Shown piece by piece: positions 46,192-57,896 of a stretch of 64,000 bases of DNA. The position numbers were made by a program, and so were the translations under genes. Source of the DNA: Methanobacterium veterum (GTDB lineage Archaea > Methanobacteriota > Methanobacteria > Methanobacteriales > Methanobacteriaceae); assembly GCF_000745485.1 (NCBI RefSeq), contig NZ_KN050693.1:700183-764182 (forward strand), read 5' to 3'. Position 1 is the first letter of the stretch; every line of letters starts with the position of its first letter. The notes beneath the pieces were generated by a model that did not search any database, was not told the DNA's origin, and saw nothing but the letters and a program-made list of their open reading frames with translations.

Positions 46192-46962
46192 TTAAACCCG
46201 CGTTGGATTCTGGTATTCGCAGGGAACTGCTGTCTGGCATTTTCCACATCCATACCGTGGTTTATTTAATTTAAGGGTCTTATCCAGGAATTTAGAACAA
46301 GATTCGGCATCTTTACCATTTTCATCGATGGCAGTAGGGGGACATCGAGGGATGCACTCGCCACATTTGCTACAGTACTCATCTATTTCTTTATATGGTC
46401 TGATGCTAGGTTCAAATTCAATGTCTGTAATGACGCTGCCAAAACGGCCTGCTGCTCCCAAATTGGTAATTAGAGAATAATTCAAACTAAATGTCCCAAG
46501 ACCTGCAATAAAAGCAGCATGACGCTCTGACCAGTTACTTACATGATTAGCAACTTTAAAACGTTTGTCTAAGGCTGGAGCAACTGCTTTTCCATCAGCT
46601 GATTCAATCAATTCAATGATTAACTTCCTTAAATTATTGTTAACCACTTCGCCTTCACAGCGCCCATAAAGCCATTCTATAGATGGCAGACCTTTTTGTC
46701 TATTGGAACTGCGTATATGTTCTGTAAAAGGTAAAAAATAAGAAATAACAGATTTTGCTCCCGGTAACCATTCCTCGGGTGTTAAATGCTCTGGTCCAAT
46801 TACACCATGTTCTTTTAATTTTTCCCAAAGTGGATCAGATGCGCTTGCCACACCAATCAGTGGTTGATCCCATATCTGCATCATATCCAGCTTTTCAACA
46901 AAATTCTGTTCGCTATTTTGGATAAACTCTGCTATATTTTCTTTAATAGTATCTAATAACAT
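46192..46962 (-). CDS. 4Fe-4S protein, epoxyqueuosine reductase-like
   Basis: A 256-aa iron-sulfur protein. It has one ferredoxin-type cluster motif (CSKCGECIPRCP, residues ~200-211) and further Cys in YGCGKCQTAVPC. The central region (RHAAFIAGLGTFSLNYSLIT and GAAGRFGSVITD) is the QueG/reductive-dehalogenase-like core. It is a shorter cousin of the protein at 7906-8826. True queuosine synthesis is not expected in archaea, so its role is probably redox-related but unknown. Confidence 0.8.
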   Translation of the reverse strand: MLLDTIKENIAEFIQNSEQNFVEKLDMMQIWDQPLIGVASASDPLWEKLKEHGVIGPEHLTPEEWLPGAKSVISYFLPFTEHIRSSNRQKGLPSIEWLYGRCEGEVVNNNLRKLIIELIESADGKAVAPALDKRFKVANHVSNWSERHAAFIAGLGTFSLNYSLITNLGAAGRFGSVITDIEFEPSIRPYKEIDEYCSKCGECIPRCPPTAIDENGKDAESCSKFLDKTLKLNKPRYGCGKCQTAVPCEYQNPTRV

Positions 46963-47128
46963 TTGATCTACCTAATAAAGATTTAATATCAATATTTTAC
47001 TTCCCTGTGTTTTCTATAAAGTTTGAATTAGGCATTTTAAACACGTGAAAATAAGGTTTAAAATGCAGTTAAAAAGAATTAAAAAGTGAAATTAATTTTT
47101 AATTAAAAAAGATATTTTAAAGTAGAGA

Positions 47129-48907
47129 TTATTCTACTGTCACACATTTAGCCAGGTTTTTAGGCTTATCTGGGTCTATACCCTTCATCACGCTGATGTA
47201 ATATGATAAAAGTTGTAGAGGAATGACATAAGGTACAGCTGAAAATATCTCATCAATCCCATCGTCAAATTCAATCATATCCCTGGTCTCTGATCTTAAA
47301 TCTTCGTCTTTTGATGATCCAAGACCAATAACACGAGCACCTCTTGCATTTACTTCTTCAACATTACTTAATGTTTTATCATGGCTTTTACCTGGAGGTA
47401 CTACTGCAACAACAGGAACACCATCATCAATAAGTGCGAGTGGGCCATGTTTCAATTCACCAGAAGCGTAACCTTCTGCATGTATATAAGTTATCTCTTT
47501 AAGCTTTAAAGCCCCTTCTAGAGCAGTTGGATATGAAAATCCTCGTCCGATAAAGAAGAAATCTCTAGCATCTTTATATTTGCATGCTATTTTCTTAATG
47601 AAGTCTTCATTCTCAAGTATTGATTCCATATGATCTGGAATACTTTCTAACTTTTCTAAAAGTTCCATCCGCCCGCTCATGCAGATTGCAAGAAGATAGA
47701 TGGATGTGAGTTGACTTATATATGTTTTAGTTGCTGCTACGCCAATTTCAGGACCTGCTCTCGTGTATACGACATATTCTGCTTCTCTGGTTACTGTACT
47801 TCCGACCACATTTACAATGGCAAGTGTTTTGGCTTTGTGATTGACAAGTCTTAAAGCTTTAAGTGTATCTGCAGTTTCTCCAGATTGTGTTATAACGATT
47901 ACAAGTGTATTTTCATCCAGTGTTTCTGCAGAATATTCGAATTCAGAAGCTAAAGTAACATCTGTTGAAATTCCAACCAGATTTTCGAATAGATATTTAC
48001 CAATTAAAGATGCATGGTATGATGTTCCGCAAGCTACAAAACATATTCTATTAAATTTAGGGAAACTCTGGACAATTTTTTTAATTTCAGATGCTTCACG
48101 AATAGTATTTTTAACTGCTTTTGGTTGCTCGTGAATTTCTTTCAACATGAAGTGATCGTAACCACCTTTTTCAGCCATATCCGGGGTCCAATCAATGACG
48201 AAAATTTCTTTTTCAATTACTTTGCCTTCAGGATCTTTTATTGTAATCCCATCATCACTTAAGATAACCATTTCGTTATCTTCAAGATAAATAACTTTAT
48301 TTGTATGTTTTAATATTGCAGGGACGTCTGATGCTATAAAGTACTCACCTGTGCCCTTTCCTACTATAAGAGGACTTTCTTTTCTTGCACCTACAACTTT
48401 ATTTGGTTCATCACGGGATATAGCTGCCAGAGCATATGAACCTTTAAGATCTCCAATTGCAAGCCTTGTTGCATCCTCTAAATTGTTTCCCTGTTCCATA
48501 TATTTTTCTATAAGGTGTGGTATAACTTCAGTATCGGTTTCAGACTTAAATATATGTCCTTCTTTTTCTAACTGGCTTTTTAATTCTTTGTAATTTTCAA
48601 TTATTCCATTGTGGACTACAGCTATTCTATTTTTACAGTCAGTATGTGGGTGGGCATTTTCTTTTGTAGGTAACCCGTGGGTAGCCCACCTGACATGAGC
48701 TATTCCCATTTCTCCAGGAAGGTCAGTTAACTTTAGATTTGCCTGGACATCATCGATTTTTCCCTTGTCTTTTTTAATAGTTATATCGCTTCCAGATGTT
48801 GCAATACCTATAGAATCGTAGCCTCTATATTCAAGCCTCTTTACACATTCTAAAAGTACAGGCGCAGCCTTTTCATTATTTAATATACATCCTATTATCC
48901 CGCACAT
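47129..48907 (-). CDS. glmS: Glutamine--fructose-6-phosphate aminotransferase (isomerizing)
   Basis: A 592-aa enzyme that makes glucosamine-6-phosphate for pseudomurein and glycan synthesis. The N-terminal glutaminase begins M-CGIIGCIL with Cys2 as nucleophile, so I use ATG 48907, which has GGTGA five bases upstream, not the ORF extension to 48919. Two SIS sugar-isomerase domains follow ([17 protein letters not shown] and [21 protein letters not shown] landmarks), and the C-terminus is the conserved [15 protein letters not shown]. No glmS ribozyme-like leader is visible. Confidence 0.97.
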   Translation of the reverse strand: MCGIIGCILNNEKAAPVLLECVKRLEYRGYDSIGIATSGSDITIKKDKGKIDDVQANLKLTDLPGEMGIAHVRWATHGLPTKENAHPHTDCKNRIAVVHNGIIENYKELKSQLEKEGHIFKSETDTEVIPHLIEKYMEQGNNLEDATRLAIGDLKGSYALAAISRDEPNKVVGARKESPLIVGKGTGEYFIASDVPAILKHTNKVIYLEDNEMVILSDDGITIKDPEGKVIEKEIFVIDWTPDMAEKGGYDHFMLKEIHEQPKAVKNTIREASEIKKIVQSFPKFNRICFVACGTSYHASLIGKYLFENLVGISTDVTLASEFEYSAETLDENTLVIVITQSGETADTLKALRLVNHKAKTLAIVNVVGSTVTREAEYVVYTRAGPEIGVAATKTYISQLTSIYLLAICMSGRMELLEKLESIPDHMESILENEDFIKKIACKYKDARDFFFIGRGFSYPTALEGALKLKEITYIHAEGYASGELKHGPLALIDDGVPVVAVVPPGKSHDKTLSNVEEVNARGARVIGLGSSKDEDLRSETRDMIEFDDGIDEIFSAVPYVIPLQLLSYYISVMKGIDPDKPKNLAKCVTVE

Positions 48908-49164
48908 AAATTTCACCAAAAGGTGTACTATGAGTATTAATTATACTCTACTTTATTATTAATTGTGTTTCATCAATTTTTATAATTTTAAATTTATAAT
49001 AACTTTATTATAATTCCTATCTCATATAAATGAGTAACATTCTTTTATTTTTTTAAGTTTTGCATCAATTTTATAATCCTAAAATTACAACATATTACAA
49101 CATCACTAATTGGAATTATATCTATATAAATATTTGATACTAAATATAAGAAATGGAGTTTAAC

Positions 49165-49911
49165 ATGACTATCGAAATTGGAACCCTAATATATCAAGGT
49201 AAAGCCAAAGGCGTATATGAAACTGATGACCCTCAGAAAGTTGTTGTAGAATTTAGAGATGATATAACAGCAGGAGATGGGGCTAAAAAGGATAATTTAA
49301 GTGAAAAAGGATTCTGGAATTCAATAATTTCTGCCAAATTTTTTGAGCTGCTTGAAGAAGCTGGAATCCAAACTCAATATATAGAACTTATAAAACCAGG
49401 ACTTATGCTGTCAAAAAAACTTGAAATGATTCCACTGGAAGTAATCACAAGAAATATAGCTGCTGGAAGTCTCCTTAGAAGATATCCATTTGAGGCAAAA
49501 CAAACATTTGAGCCTCCGATAATACAGATAGACTATAAAAGCGATGAATATGGAGACCCAATGTTAAATGATGAGATTGCAGTTGCACTTGGACTTATAG
49601 ATGAATATAGACTTAAAATTATTAAAGAAACTACTTTAAGAATAAATAAAGTGTTAAAAGATTTCTTAGAATCCAAAGGAATTCTATTCCCTGATTTTAA
49701 AATTGAGTTTGGTTATGATGCAGATGGAAGTATAGTTTTAGGAGATGAAATAAGTCCAGACACATGTAGATTTTGGGATATGGAAACATGTGATACCCTT
49801 GATAAAGATCTATTTAGACAAGGAGAGTCTGGTGTTATTGACGCTTATAAAAAAGTTGCATCCATGATACTTGATGATGAAGATAAAGAGAAATGGAATA
49901 TTGAATTATAG
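49165..49911 (+). CDS. purC: Phosphoribosylaminoimidazole-succinocarboxamide synthase
   Basis: A 248-aa SAICAR synthase, which joins aspartate to CAIR in purine synthesis. Landmarks are [31 protein letters not shown] and the signature [15 protein letters not shown] 49165 has GGAG six bases upstream and is preferred over 49153. It heads purC-purS-purQ, whose products act in adjacent steps. Confidence 0.96.
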   Translation: MTIEIGTLIYQGKAKGVYETDDPQKVVVEFRDDITAGDGAKKDNLSEKGFWNSIISAKFFELLEEAGIQTQYIELIKPGLMLSKKLEMIPLEVITRNIAAGSLLRRYPFEAKQTFEPPIIQIDYKSDEYGDPMLNDEIAVALGLIDEYRLKIIKETTLRINKVLKDFLESKGILFPDFKIEFGYDADGSIVLGDEISPDTCRFWDMETCDTLDKDLFRQGESGVIDAYKKVASMILDDEDKEKWNIEL

Positions 49912-50020
49912 AATGAACATGGACTTTAAGTAAAATTTTCATAATAAAGTTAATAAGGATAAAGTGTAATCTATGAATGAATAAACTTATTACTTTTAAT
50001 TTTATTTTATTGGTGATGAT

Positions 50021-50275
50021 ATGAAGTACGATGCTGAAGTTAGAATAAGCCTTAAAAAAGGCATGTTAAATCCTGAAGCTTCAACAACACAGAGGGCTCT
50101 TGCTCTTTTAGGATATGAAGTTGAAGGAACTGCAACTATTAAAATAATTAAATTTACACTCGAAGAAGAAAATGAAAAACTTGCAATGGAAGAAGTGGAC
50201 GATATGTGCCAAAGACTTCTCTGTAATCCTGTAATTCATGATTACGAAATTAATATAACTCCAAGTGATGCATAA
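50021..50275 (+). CDS. purS: FGAM synthase subunit PurS
   Basis: An 84-aa subunit of the three-part formylglycinamidine synthase (PurS/Q/L). It dimerises and joins PurL to PurQ to channel ammonia. The form [20 protein letters not shown] and the C-terminal NPVIHDYEI are standard. Lies between purC and purQ; purL is outside the window. Confidence 0.95.
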   Translation: MKYDAEVRISLKKGMLNPEASTTQRALALLGYEVEGTATIKIIKFTLEEENEKLAMEEVDDMCQRLLCNPVIHDYEINITPSDA

Positions 50276-50317
50276 TATTGGAATATGCATTATAAAAATA
50301 ATATAAAGAGGAAAACA

Positions 50318-50974
50318 ATGAAAGTAGGAATTATACGCTTTCCAGGTTCAAACTGTGATAGAGATGTATTTCACGCTCTAAAAATTGCAGGGGGAGAACC
50401 TGATTACGTTTGGTGGAATCAAAAAGACTTATCTGATTTTGATGCAATTGTAATTCCTGGCGGCTTTTCTTATGGAGATTACCTGAGGGCTGGAGCAATA
50501 GCCTCAATAACTCCAGTTATTGATGGTATCAAAGAAATAGTTAAAGAGGAAAAACCAGTCCTTGGAATTTGTAACGGTGCTCAAATACTTGCAGAAGTAG
50601 GTTTAGTGCCCGGAATATTCACAAATAATGAAAATGCTAAATTCATATGCAAGCAGGTGGAATTAAAAGTTGCATCAACCCGAACTCCTTTTACAAGCAT
50701 GTATAAAAAGAATGAAATTATCAACATGCCTATGGCACACGCGGAAGGCCGCTATTACAATGAAGAAATTGAAAAACTTCATGATCAGGATCAAATCGTG
50801 CTGAAATTTGAAGGAGAAAACCCAAATGGATCCATGGAGGCCATAACTGGAGTTTGTGATGAAACAGGACTTATATGTGCTGTAATGCCTCATCCAGAAA
50901 GAGCATCAGAAATGGTTTTAGGTTCTTCAGACGGTCTTAAATTCTTTAAGGGAATAGTTAATTTTAAATCATAG
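50318..50974 (+). CDS. purQ: FGAM synthase subunit PurQ (glutamine amidotransferase)
   Basis: About 218 aa. The class I glutaminase triad is visible: Cys in [10 protein letters not shown], and His and Glu in MPHPERASE. The N-terminus is [22 protein letters not shown] lies before ATG 50318, which I prefer over the upstream 50285 start. Supplies ammonia to PurL through PurS. Confidence 0.96.
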   Translation: MKVGIIRFPGSNCDRDVFHALKIAGGEPDYVWWNQKDLSDFDAIVIPGGFSYGDYLRAGAIASITPVIDGIKEIVKEEKPVLGICNGAQILAEVGLVPGIFTNNENAKFICKQVELKVASTRTPFTSMYKKNEIINMPMAHAEGRYYNEEIEKLHDQDQIVLKFEGENPNGSMEAITGVCDETGLICAVMPHPERASEMVLGSSDGLKFFKGIVNFKS

Positions 50975-51025
50975 GATAATCCATAGAATTATCCATAATT
51001 CTTTTATAATTTAAACGGTGAACAC

Positions 51026-51739
51026 ATGGTAGTTTATTTAGTAGGTGCGGGTCCAGGAGATCCCGAACTTATCACTCTCAAAGCTGTAAACGTGTTAAAA
51101 AAAGCGGATGTTGTACTGTACGACAAACTTGCAAATGAAGAAATTTTAAAGTATGCTGAAGGTGCAAAACTAATATATGTCGGAAAACAAGCAGGACATC
51201 ATTACAAATCTCAAAATGAAATCAATACTCTTCTTGTTGAAGAAGCAAAAGAAAATGATTTAGTAGTACGCCTTAAAGGTGGAGACCCCTTTGTATTTGG
51301 AAGAGGAGGCGAGGAAATTCTGGCCCTTGTAGAAGAAGGAATTGATTTTGAGTTAGTTCCAGGGGTAACTTCTGCAATTGGAGTTCCAACAACAATTGGG
51401 CTTCCAGTTACTCATAGAGGTGTTGCAACATCGTTTACAGTTGTTACAGGTCATGAAGACCCAACAAAATGCAAGAAACAGGTAGGATGGGACTTTAAAG
51501 CAGATACTATTGTAATACTTATGGGTATTGGAAATTTAGCTGAAAATACAGCAGAAATTATGAAACATAAAGATCCTGAAACTCCAGTTTGTGTAATTGA
51601 AAATGGTACGATGGAAGGTCAAAGGATAATAACGGGCACACTGGAAAATATAGCTGGAAAGGATATTAAACCTCCTGCTTTAGTGGTTATTGGAAATGTT
51701 GTCAATGTTTTTAAAGAAATGAATCAAATCAGTGGCTGA
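51026..51739 (+). CDS. cobA: Uroporphyrinogen-III C-methyltransferase
   Basis: A 237-aa SAM-dependent enzyme that methylates uroporphyrinogen III at C2 and C7 to precorrin-2, the branch to B12, siroheme and F430. Signature blocks are [33 protein letters not shown] and [22 protein letters not shown] precedes the ATG. It is a single-function enzyme, not the CysG fusion. hemD follows 20 bp later. Confidence 0.97.
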   Translation: MVVYLVGAGPGDPELITLKAVNVLKKADVVLYDKLANEEILKYAEGAKLIYVGKQAGHHYKSQNEINTLLVEEAKENDLVVRLKGGDPFVFGRGGEEILALVEEGIDFELVPGVTSAIGVPTTIGLPVTHRGVATSFTVVTGHEDPTKCKKQVGWDFKADTIVILMGIGNLAENTAEIMKHKDPETPVCVIENGTMEGQRIITGTLENIAGKDIKPPALVVIGNVVNVFKEMNQISG

Positions 51740-51759
51740 TCTATTAAGAAGGCAATATC

Positions 51760-52551
51760 ATGAATGGATTAGAAGGTAAAAAAATTGTTATAACAAGACC
51801 TGCTGAAAGGGCTAAAGACTCAGTTGAAATGGTAAAATCTTATGGAGCAGTTCCAATTGTAACTCCTACAATTGAACTCAAAGATTCCAAGCCAGAAGAA
51901 GTGATAAAATTATGTAATATGATAAATGAACTTGATTGGCTTATATTTACGTCTCCAAGGGCTATAAAATCATTTTTTAAACACTGCAGTCTTGAAGGTG
52001 CTGAAAATTTAAAGATAGCAACTATAGGCCCTAAAACTGAAGAGGTTTTAAATGAATACAATGTAAGAGCCGATCTTATCCCTGATAATTATACTGCAGA
52101 AGGACTTCTGGAAGCATTTGAAAAATTTGATGTTAATGGCATGAAAATGGGGCTTCCAAGAACCATGGTTGCAAGATATACACTTCCAAATGGGCTTGAG
52201 GATAGGGGGGCGCAGGTTTTCCTTGCAGACGCATATAAGTCAGAGATGCCTGATGATAAATCAAAGATTTATAAGCTTATAGATGACATATTGAATAAAG
52301 ATATAGATGTTGTAATGTTTACAAGCCCTTTAACGGTTAAAAATCTCATTAAAGTTGCTAAAGAAGAAAATAAAGCAGAAATTTTAGATATATTCAGAAA
52401 TAATGAGGTTTTAGTTGCAGCAATTGGACCTATAACCAAAAAGGTGCTGGATGCATATAAAATAAATCCAGTAATGCCTGAAGTATATACATTTAAAAAT
52501 ATGCTGGATAAACTGGTAGACGTTATGAATAATCCGAGTGAGGGGAACTGA
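51760..52551 (+). CDS. hemD: Uroporphyrinogen-III synthase
   Basis: A 263-aa enzyme that closes and inverts ring D of hydroxymethylbilane to uroporphyrinogen III, the substrate of the CobA just upstream. The family is poorly conserved, but the landmarks IVITRPAERAKDSVEMV, LDWLIFTSPRAIKSFF and VMFTSPLTVKNLI fit. Its stop overlaps the srp19 start by one base (TGATG), so the two are translationally coupled. Confidence 0.93.
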   Translation: MNGLEGKKIVITRPAERAKDSVEMVKSYGAVPIVTPTIELKDSKPEEVIKLCNMINELDWLIFTSPRAIKSFFKHCSLEGAENLKIATIGPKTEEVLNEYNVRADLIPDNYTAEGLLEAFEKFDVNGMKMGLPRTMVARYTLPNGLEDRGAQVFLADAYKSEMPDDKSKIYKLIDDILNKDIDVVMFTSPLTVKNLIKVAKEENKAEILDIFRNNEVLVAAIGPITKKVLDAYKINPVMPEVYTFKNMLDKLVDVMNNPSEGN

Positions 52552-52823
52552 TGAGAACTATAATATGGCCTGTTTATATTGACGCTGAGAGGACAAAAAA
52601 AGATGGAAGACGTATTTCTAAGGAAGATGCAGTAGCTTCTCCAAAAATAAGGGAAATTAACAGAGCTGCACAAAAACTCCATCTTAACCCTGAAGTTGAA
52701 AAATATAAATCTTATTCTAGATCATGGTGGGAATCATCTGGTAGAGTGATTGTAGATAAGAGCAACACTAAAAAAGAAACGCTGATTAAAATAAGTAACA
52801 TGATAAAGGGAATGCGGTCTTAA
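52551..52823 (+). CDS. srp19: Signal recognition particle 19 kDa protein
   Basis: A 90-aa RNA-binding protein that shapes SRP RNA so that SRP54 can bind. It has the usual start TIIWPVYIDAERTKKDGRRI and the basic C-terminal part. It overlaps hemD by one base, an unusual functional mix that is common in compact archaeal operons. Confidence 0.96.
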   Translation: MRTIIWPVYIDAERTKKDGRRISKEDAVASPKIREINRAAQKLHLNPEVEKYKSYSRSWWESSGRVIVDKSNTKKETLIKISNMIKGMRS

Positions 52824-52949
52824 CTAATATTTTAAGGAAGACATATAATTTTATAATTTAAGTTTAGTTTATAATCTTTAATTTCATTTGTTTTTAATTA
52901 TATGCGATTGAATATGACAAATTAAATTTTCACTGGAGCTAAAAACGAA

Positions 52950-54359
52950 ATGGAAATCAATAAACAGGATCAAATGAACCTTGCGTTTTCAAAGGCTCAT
53001 GAAATGGTTCAGAATGCTGAAGATATTAAGATATACAGCCATATCGACTGTGATGGGATAACTGCTGGTGCAATATTATCTTCCATGCTTGATAATCTAG
53101 AGAAAGACCATGAAGTTGAATTCGTGACTCTGGATAAAATAGATGGCCTTGAACTTGAGAATGAACTTACCATATTTTCGGATTTGGGCTCTGGACAAAA
53201 TGTAGACAAATTAGGAAATGGTTCATCTAATGTACTTATTTTAGACCATCACCCTCCTTTAAGACCAATGGTTTTTGACAACCATGTTTCGGGCAAGTTC
53301 CTGGAATTAAACTGCCATTACTATGGTATAGATGGATCACATGATGTTTCAGGAGGTGGAATGTCCTACCTACTTGCACACACATTTGGATTTGATGATC
53401 TAAGCTGGTTAGGAGTCTTAAGTGCAGTTGGAGATATGCAAAACAGCATGTCTGGGAAATTAGTGGGTTTAAATAAGGAAATTCTTGCAGCAAGTATTCA
53501 AAGCAAACTTATAGCTACAAATAATGATCTTTCTATCTATGGAAGACAGACAAGGCCAATATTTGTGGCGCTTTCATATTTTGGGGATGTTAAACTCCCT
53601 ATAACAAATAGTAGGACTGAATGTATTCATATGTTGAATAAGCTTGATATTCCAACTAAAAATGGTAAAAGAGCAAGAGTTTTATGTGATTTAACTCAGG
53701 AAGAAAAGGGCAAAATATTTTCAGAGTTAGTCCGGATGTTAAGCAAAGAAGTGCCTCAAAGGTACATAAAACATGTTCCAAAACTTGTTGCTGGGGAGTC
53801 TTATGACTTTTTAGGGGAACGAAAGTATTCTCCACTTAGGGATGCCAGTGAATTTTCAACTGCAGTTAATGCTTGCAGCCGTCATAAACATCCAGAAATT
53901 GCACTCAATGTCCTGAAAGGCGATAGGGGTCTTGCACTGGACGAGATGGATCAACTTGCACTTGAGCACAGGAGATATCTTGCTCAAAAAATGGAATGGG
54001 TAACGGAAGAAAATAGGATTATTTCTTTAGATAACCTGCAGTATTTTGACGGCAGCGAAATAAAAAGTGAAGTAATTGGAACTGTTGCTGGAATGATTTT
54101 AAGCTATGGTGATTGGAGAAAACCAATAATTGGATTTACTCCTGTTGGAGAAGATTCTGAAGGAATTAAAGTATCACTTCGTTGTTCACGTCTTTTAGCT
54201 TATGATGGAATACATTTTGGAAATATAATAAGGAAGGTGGCAGCTAAAGTCGGTGGAAACGGTGGTGGACACTCTGTTGCATGTGGGGCCTATATTCCTG
54301 AAGAAAATATGGATAAATTCCTTAATGTATTTGATGAATATTTAACCGGTAAAATTTAG
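52950..54359 (+). CDS. DHH-family exonuclease, RecJ-like (GAN type)
   Basis: A 469-aa DHH/DHHA1 phosphoesterase of the archaeal RecJ-like / GINS-associated nuclease group. DHH motifs: [13 protein letters not shown] (D-x-D-type metal site), FSDLGSG, and LILDHHPPL; the C-terminal DHHA1 has the glycine-rich [13 protein letters not shown]. Such proteins degrade single-stranded DNA 5-prime to 3-prime or bind GINS at the replisome. GGAG lies eleven bases before the ATG, a long spacing. Confidence 0.9.
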   Translation: MEINKQDQMNLAFSKAHEMVQNAEDIKIYSHIDCDGITAGAILSSMLDNLEKDHEVEFVTLDKIDGLELENELTIFSDLGSGQNVDKLGNGSSNVLILDHHPPLRPMVFDNHVSGKFLELNCHYYGIDGSHDVSGGGMSYLLAHTFGFDDLSWLGVLSAVGDMQNSMSGKLVGLNKEILAASIQSKLIATNNDLSIYGRQTRPIFVALSYFGDVKLPITNSRTECIHMLNKLDIPTKNGKRARVLCDLTQEEKGKIFSELVRMLSKEVPQRYIKHVPKLVAGESYDFLGERKYSPLRDASEFSTAVNACSRHKHPEIALNVLKGDRGLALDEMDQLALEHRRYLAQKMEWVTEENRIISLDNLQYFDGSEIKSEVIGTVAGMILSYGDWRKPIIGFTPVGEDSEGIKVSLRCSRLLAYDGIHFGNIIRKVAAKVGGNGGGHSVACGAYIPEENMDKFLNVFDEYLTGKI

Positions 54360-54580
54360 TTTCAATTTAATATTTTTTTTTCTTTAAAATTGGTAAGGTG
54401 TATCATTTTTAATTTTTCATAATTTAATTTAATAAAAAATCTTGCCCGCACCTTAAATGCTGTAAAAAATATAAATGAATCCTATAATTTACGAAATGCA
54501 CCATTGGCAGGATAAAATAAGATAAATTTCTTTGTTACTGATAGAAATATTAAAATACTTTTTTTCGTATAAATATTACT

Positions 54581-54973
54581 ATGAATAAAGCATTCCCTAA
54601 ATTTGAAAAATTATTTTTAAATTATATCAATGAGATGGGAGAAACTTCAGGTGGTTTTATTAGCATTGTTAATTCAGGTACCATTGAAGAGGGTAATCCA
54701 AAGATAATCGGGCAAGAACTGCAGAAAGCATCAGATATTCTGGAGGTTAGGCTTGAAGATATAGAATTTCAACCATATGAATATGAAAAAGGTAAAACAA
54801 GGTCTCGATTAAAAGAAGCCCTAAACACGCTTCGTGAAAAGGGAAAAGAAATGGAAAACATGACAACTCTAGAATCAAAAGAATATCACTGGTATATAAT
54901 AGCCTTAACTATGGATATCATCTCCAGCCTGTTCAATCACATTGAAATTTATTTAACGGAACATTCTCGTTAA
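54581..54973 (+). CDS. Uncharacterised ~130-aa helical protein, paralogue 1
   Basis: A 130-aa mostly helical protein of no family that I recognise. It shares the pattern EYHWYIIALTMDIISSLFNHIEIY at its C-terminus with the 131-aa protein at 63395-63790 (DYHWSIIGMFIIIIFSLFDHIEHY, as landmarks), and its middle (GQELQKASDILEVRLEDIEFQPYEYEKG) aligns too. No ribosome-binding site precedes the ATG, and TATA-like DNA lies close upstream, so the mRNA may be leaderless. The charged first 100 residues suggest a cytoplasmic protein with an amphipathic tail. Confidence 0.7.
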   Translation: MNKAFPKFEKLFLNYINEMGETSGGFISIVNSGTIEEGNPKIIGQELQKASDILEVRLEDIEFQPYEYEKGKTRSRLKEALNTLREKGKEMENMTTLESKEYHWYIIALTMDIISSLFNHIEIYLTEHSR

Positions 54974-55022
54974 TTTGTGTTAGGTAAAAAATTATTCAGG
55001 TTAATTGTTAAAGGTGATTAAA

Positions 55023-55466
55023 ATGTATAAAAAAATATTGTTGCCCACAGATGGTTCACAACCTGCCCTTAAAGCTGCAGAACAGGCTATATGGATTGCA
55101 GGTAAGAGTAATGCAGAACTTTTAGCATTATATGTAATTGATAATTCTTTATTTATGGGATTACCAACTGAAAAAGCAATAACAAGGGTTAAAGAAATGC
55201 TTGAAGATGAAGGAAGAAAATCCTTTGATGCTATCATTGATATGTCATTAAAATGTAAAGAAGAACTTAATACTGAAATAAAATTAGTTTTTATGACCAA
55301 GGAAGGCCGTCCCGCCCGTACGATTCGTAAGACCATTGAAGAGGAAGGAATTGATCTTGTTGTTATGGGGACTGCTGGAAAACATGGTATGGACAGATTT
55401 TTACTTGGAAGCGTTGCAGAAAAAGTAGTAAGAACTGCATCATGTCCGGTACTGGTAGTACGGTAA
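55023..55466 (+). CDS. Universal stress protein, UspA family
   Basis: A ~147-aa Usp domain. The start [21 protein letters not shown] and the ATP-binding motif G-x2-G-x9-G-S ([21 protein letters not shown]) are intact, so it probably binds ATP like MJ0577. I use ATG 55023 because GGTGA lies five bases before it. Role in stress response is inferred from family. Confidence 0.93.
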   Translation: MYKKILLPTDGSQPALKAAEQAIWIAGKSNAELLALYVIDNSLFMGLPTEKAITRVKEMLEDEGRKSFDAIIDMSLKCKEELNTEIKLVFMTKEGRPARTIRKTIEEEGIDLVVMGTAGKHGMDRFLLGSVAEKVVRTASCPVLVVR

Positions 55467-55753
55467 AATTAATCATATTTAAGAAATAATGGAAATATTA
55501 TACTGTAAACTATTTTATATGATGTAGATTTTAACTTATTAAATTTAACCATATTTAAAGCATAATGCTTTATTTATAAACAATATTTTAACGTTTGATT
55601 ATTCATGACAAACACAAGGCTCTATTTAATAAATTAGTTATATGATAATATCGTATATTTTACTTGAGAATATTTTCATGATAGATTTTAATAATTTAGT
55701 CTTTACTATTTCAGTTGAATTTAAATTCTTTAAATTAATAAATTGGTGAATAA

Positions 55754-56539
55754 ATGAAAGTTTTTAAGAAAAAAGGAGAACTCACAAGGTTTCAGATTCT
55801 TGCAGAGATAGCCAAGCAGCAGCCCCACCTGAGGCAAAAGGACATAGCTGAAAAACTTGGAATAACCATCCAAGCAGTCTCTGAAAATATTAAAAGCTTA
55901 ACTGATGACGGTTTTGTAGAAATAAGGGAAGGAACTGCAAGGTACCATATTACAAAAAGAGGTATTGAAAAGCTTAAAAAAGAAGCTGTTGACCTTAGAA
56001 AATATGCAGATGAAGTTGTAGAAACAATGAACACTTATAAGTCAATATGGCCTGCAATAGCAAAAGAGGAGCTTAAATCTGGCCAAAATGTATGGCTTAA
56101 AATGGAAAATGGAGTTTTATATGCCACAAATGAAAAAACGTCGGCATCAGCAGAAGTGCTTAATGATGCAGTTTCAGGAGAAGATGTAGCTTTAACCAGA
56201 CTAAATGGTACAATAGAGCTTAAATCGGGTAATGTAACCATAATAAAACTTCCTACAATAAATCATGGAGGATCAAGGGCAGTTGATACCCTTAAAATAC
56301 AGGAAATATATAAAAAAGGATTTGATAGGGTGGGTATAATGGGGACCATCTCAAGGGCTGTGACAGATAAATTAAAAATTTCTCCAGATTTTGAATTTGC
56401 AACTCCTTATGCCACTGTGGCTGCAGCAAAAAGAGGTTTGAACGTGCTGGTTTTTGCTGTTGGTAACATGACTAAAAGCATAACAAAAAAAATGGATGAG
56501 GAAGGTATTCAATACACTATAGAAGATTTTAAAGAATGA
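55754..56539 (+). CDS. Predicted transcriptional regulator, MarR-like HTH (COG1497 type)
   Basis: A 261-aa archaeal regulator. Residues 8-75 are a winged helix ([24 protein letters not shown]). The rest (~80-261) is a conserved archaeal domain with a small-ligand look: [19 protein letters not shown] and [26 protein letters not shown] four bases before the ATG sets the start. The 287-bp gap before it shows nothing but AT-rich DNA. Target genes unknown. Confidence 0.82.
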   Translation: MKVFKKKGELTRFQILAEIAKQQPHLRQKDIAEKLGITIQAVSENIKSLTDDGFVEIREGTARYHITKRGIEKLKKEAVDLRKYADEVVETMNTYKSIWPAIAKEELKSGQNVWLKMENGVLYATNEKTSASAEVLNDAVSGEDVALTRLNGTIELKSGNVTIIKLPTINHGGSRAVDTLKIQEIYKKGFDRVGIMGTISRAVTDKLKISPDFEFATPYATVAAAKRGLNVLVFAVGNMTKSITKKMDEEGIQYTIEDFKE

Positions 56540-56749
56540 TCTATGTCACAGGGTCTGCTTTATCCTCTTAATTATTTACTCTTTTTTAGGCCAGTTTAAA
56601 TTAATAGTATATTCTAAAAATTTAATATTAAATATTACATAACTTTAATATGGACTGGTTCATGGTTTATGTCATCTTCAGAATACTGATTATAGTGCTT
56701 ATTTTGATTATCGTATTTAGAAAACTGGTTTAAAGCGTAATATGAATAT

Positions 56750-57622
56750 TTATAGAAATTTTAATCCATTGTAATTAAGTTTTGCAACTACTGCATTTTC
56801 AATACTTGTGTCTGGACTTTTAGAAATTGCAAAAGCTGTATTTCCTAACATGGCCATAGACGCGCCTATTGTTTCTTCTTCAAGTATATTTACAGCTTCG
56901 CAAACTTCACTGCTCATAAGCATGGTTTTTTCAGCGAATTTCCTTGATAATTTCATTAAATTTTCAGGTCTTGGATCATTAGTAAGCTTAAATAACAGGT
57001 CTCTTCCTGTTGAGTTAATCCTTTCTTTATGAACGGGATCTTCGATGATGTCTCCTGTATTTATTTCTCCAAAACATTTTGAAATAACATAAAGGTCTTC
57101 AGACTGATTTAAGAGTAATTTATCTGTTAATCCAATTCCAGGTGCGCCTTCTTTGAGCCTTAAAACAAGCCCTCCCGATAGAGCCCCTATAACATCACCT
57201 AAACCACTTTTCATTTCCACCTCTGCAAGATGGGCAATTTGTGCGGCTTTATTAAATGTTAAAGGCAGATCAAGAATCTTTGAAATTCCTAGAGATGCTC
57301 CAAGAGCAAATGATGCCGAAGTCCCAAATCCTGCCCCAATGGGCACATCTACATCGTGATTGATTATTATTTTTTTGTTATCTAAATTATAATCTCTTTT
57401 AATGATCTCTATGGTTTTTTCAGTTATTGTAGCATTTCGCACATCAGTTTTTCCATTTATTTTTATTTGAACTCCATTTCCATCACTTATTTTTGTCTTT
57501 GTTATAACTCCTTGGTCCATAACAACTCCCGCACCGCGGGATCCTTTTTTAATAGGATCATCATTATCTCGTATCTCAAAAAAGCCCGTAATATGAGATG
57601 GAACAAATATTGAACAATTCAT
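56750..57622 (-). CDS. Pantoate kinase (archaeal CoA synthesis, GHMP family)
   Basis: A 290-aa GHMP-fold kinase matching archaeal pantoate kinase (COG1829). The ATP motif is VPIGAGFGTSASFALGASLG and the N-terminus SIFVPSHITGFFEI is typical. With phosphopantothenate synthetase it replaces the bacterial PanC/PanK route. GGGTG precedes the ATG. The 270-bp gap beyond it (57623-57896) is AT-rich, with two copies of ATTTTAACA-like words only. Confidence 0.9.
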   Translation of the reverse strand: MNCSIFVPSHITGFFEIRDNDDPIKKGSRGAGVVMDQGVITKTKISDGNGVQIKINGKTDVRNATITEKTIEIIKRDYNLDNKKIIINHDVDVPIGAGFGTSASFALGASLGISKILDLPLTFNKAAQIAHLAEVEMKSGLGDVIGALSGGLVLRLKEGAPGIGLTDKLLLNQSEDLYVISKCFGEINTGDIIEDPVHKERINSTGRDLLFKLTNDPRPENLMKLSRKFAEKTMLMSSEVCEAVNILEEETIGASMAMLGNTAFAISKSPDTSIENAVVAKLNYNGLKFL

Positions 57623-57896
57623 TTTAACACCCTTTAGATAAAAACGATTTAATTTGAATATTTAAGTTATTATTTTAACAATTTTAAAATAGTGAAATCT
57701 AAGATTTCATTTTAACACGGTTATCAAATATTGAAGTTGATCACGATTATCAATTTAACATTTTTTTTAAAAATCAATAAAATCTTAAATTTTTATTTTA
57801 TCACTATATTTTAATAGGCTGTTTGACAATAAAAAGATAAGGAAAATTTCAATATTAATTATCTAAAAACAATTATAATTCAAATTCAAATATCAG

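Noticed and set aside
47129..49164. glmS ribozyme or purine riboswitch in the glmS-purC divergent region
   Set aside because: The 257-bp gap is AT-rich and holds none of the conserved core sequences of either.
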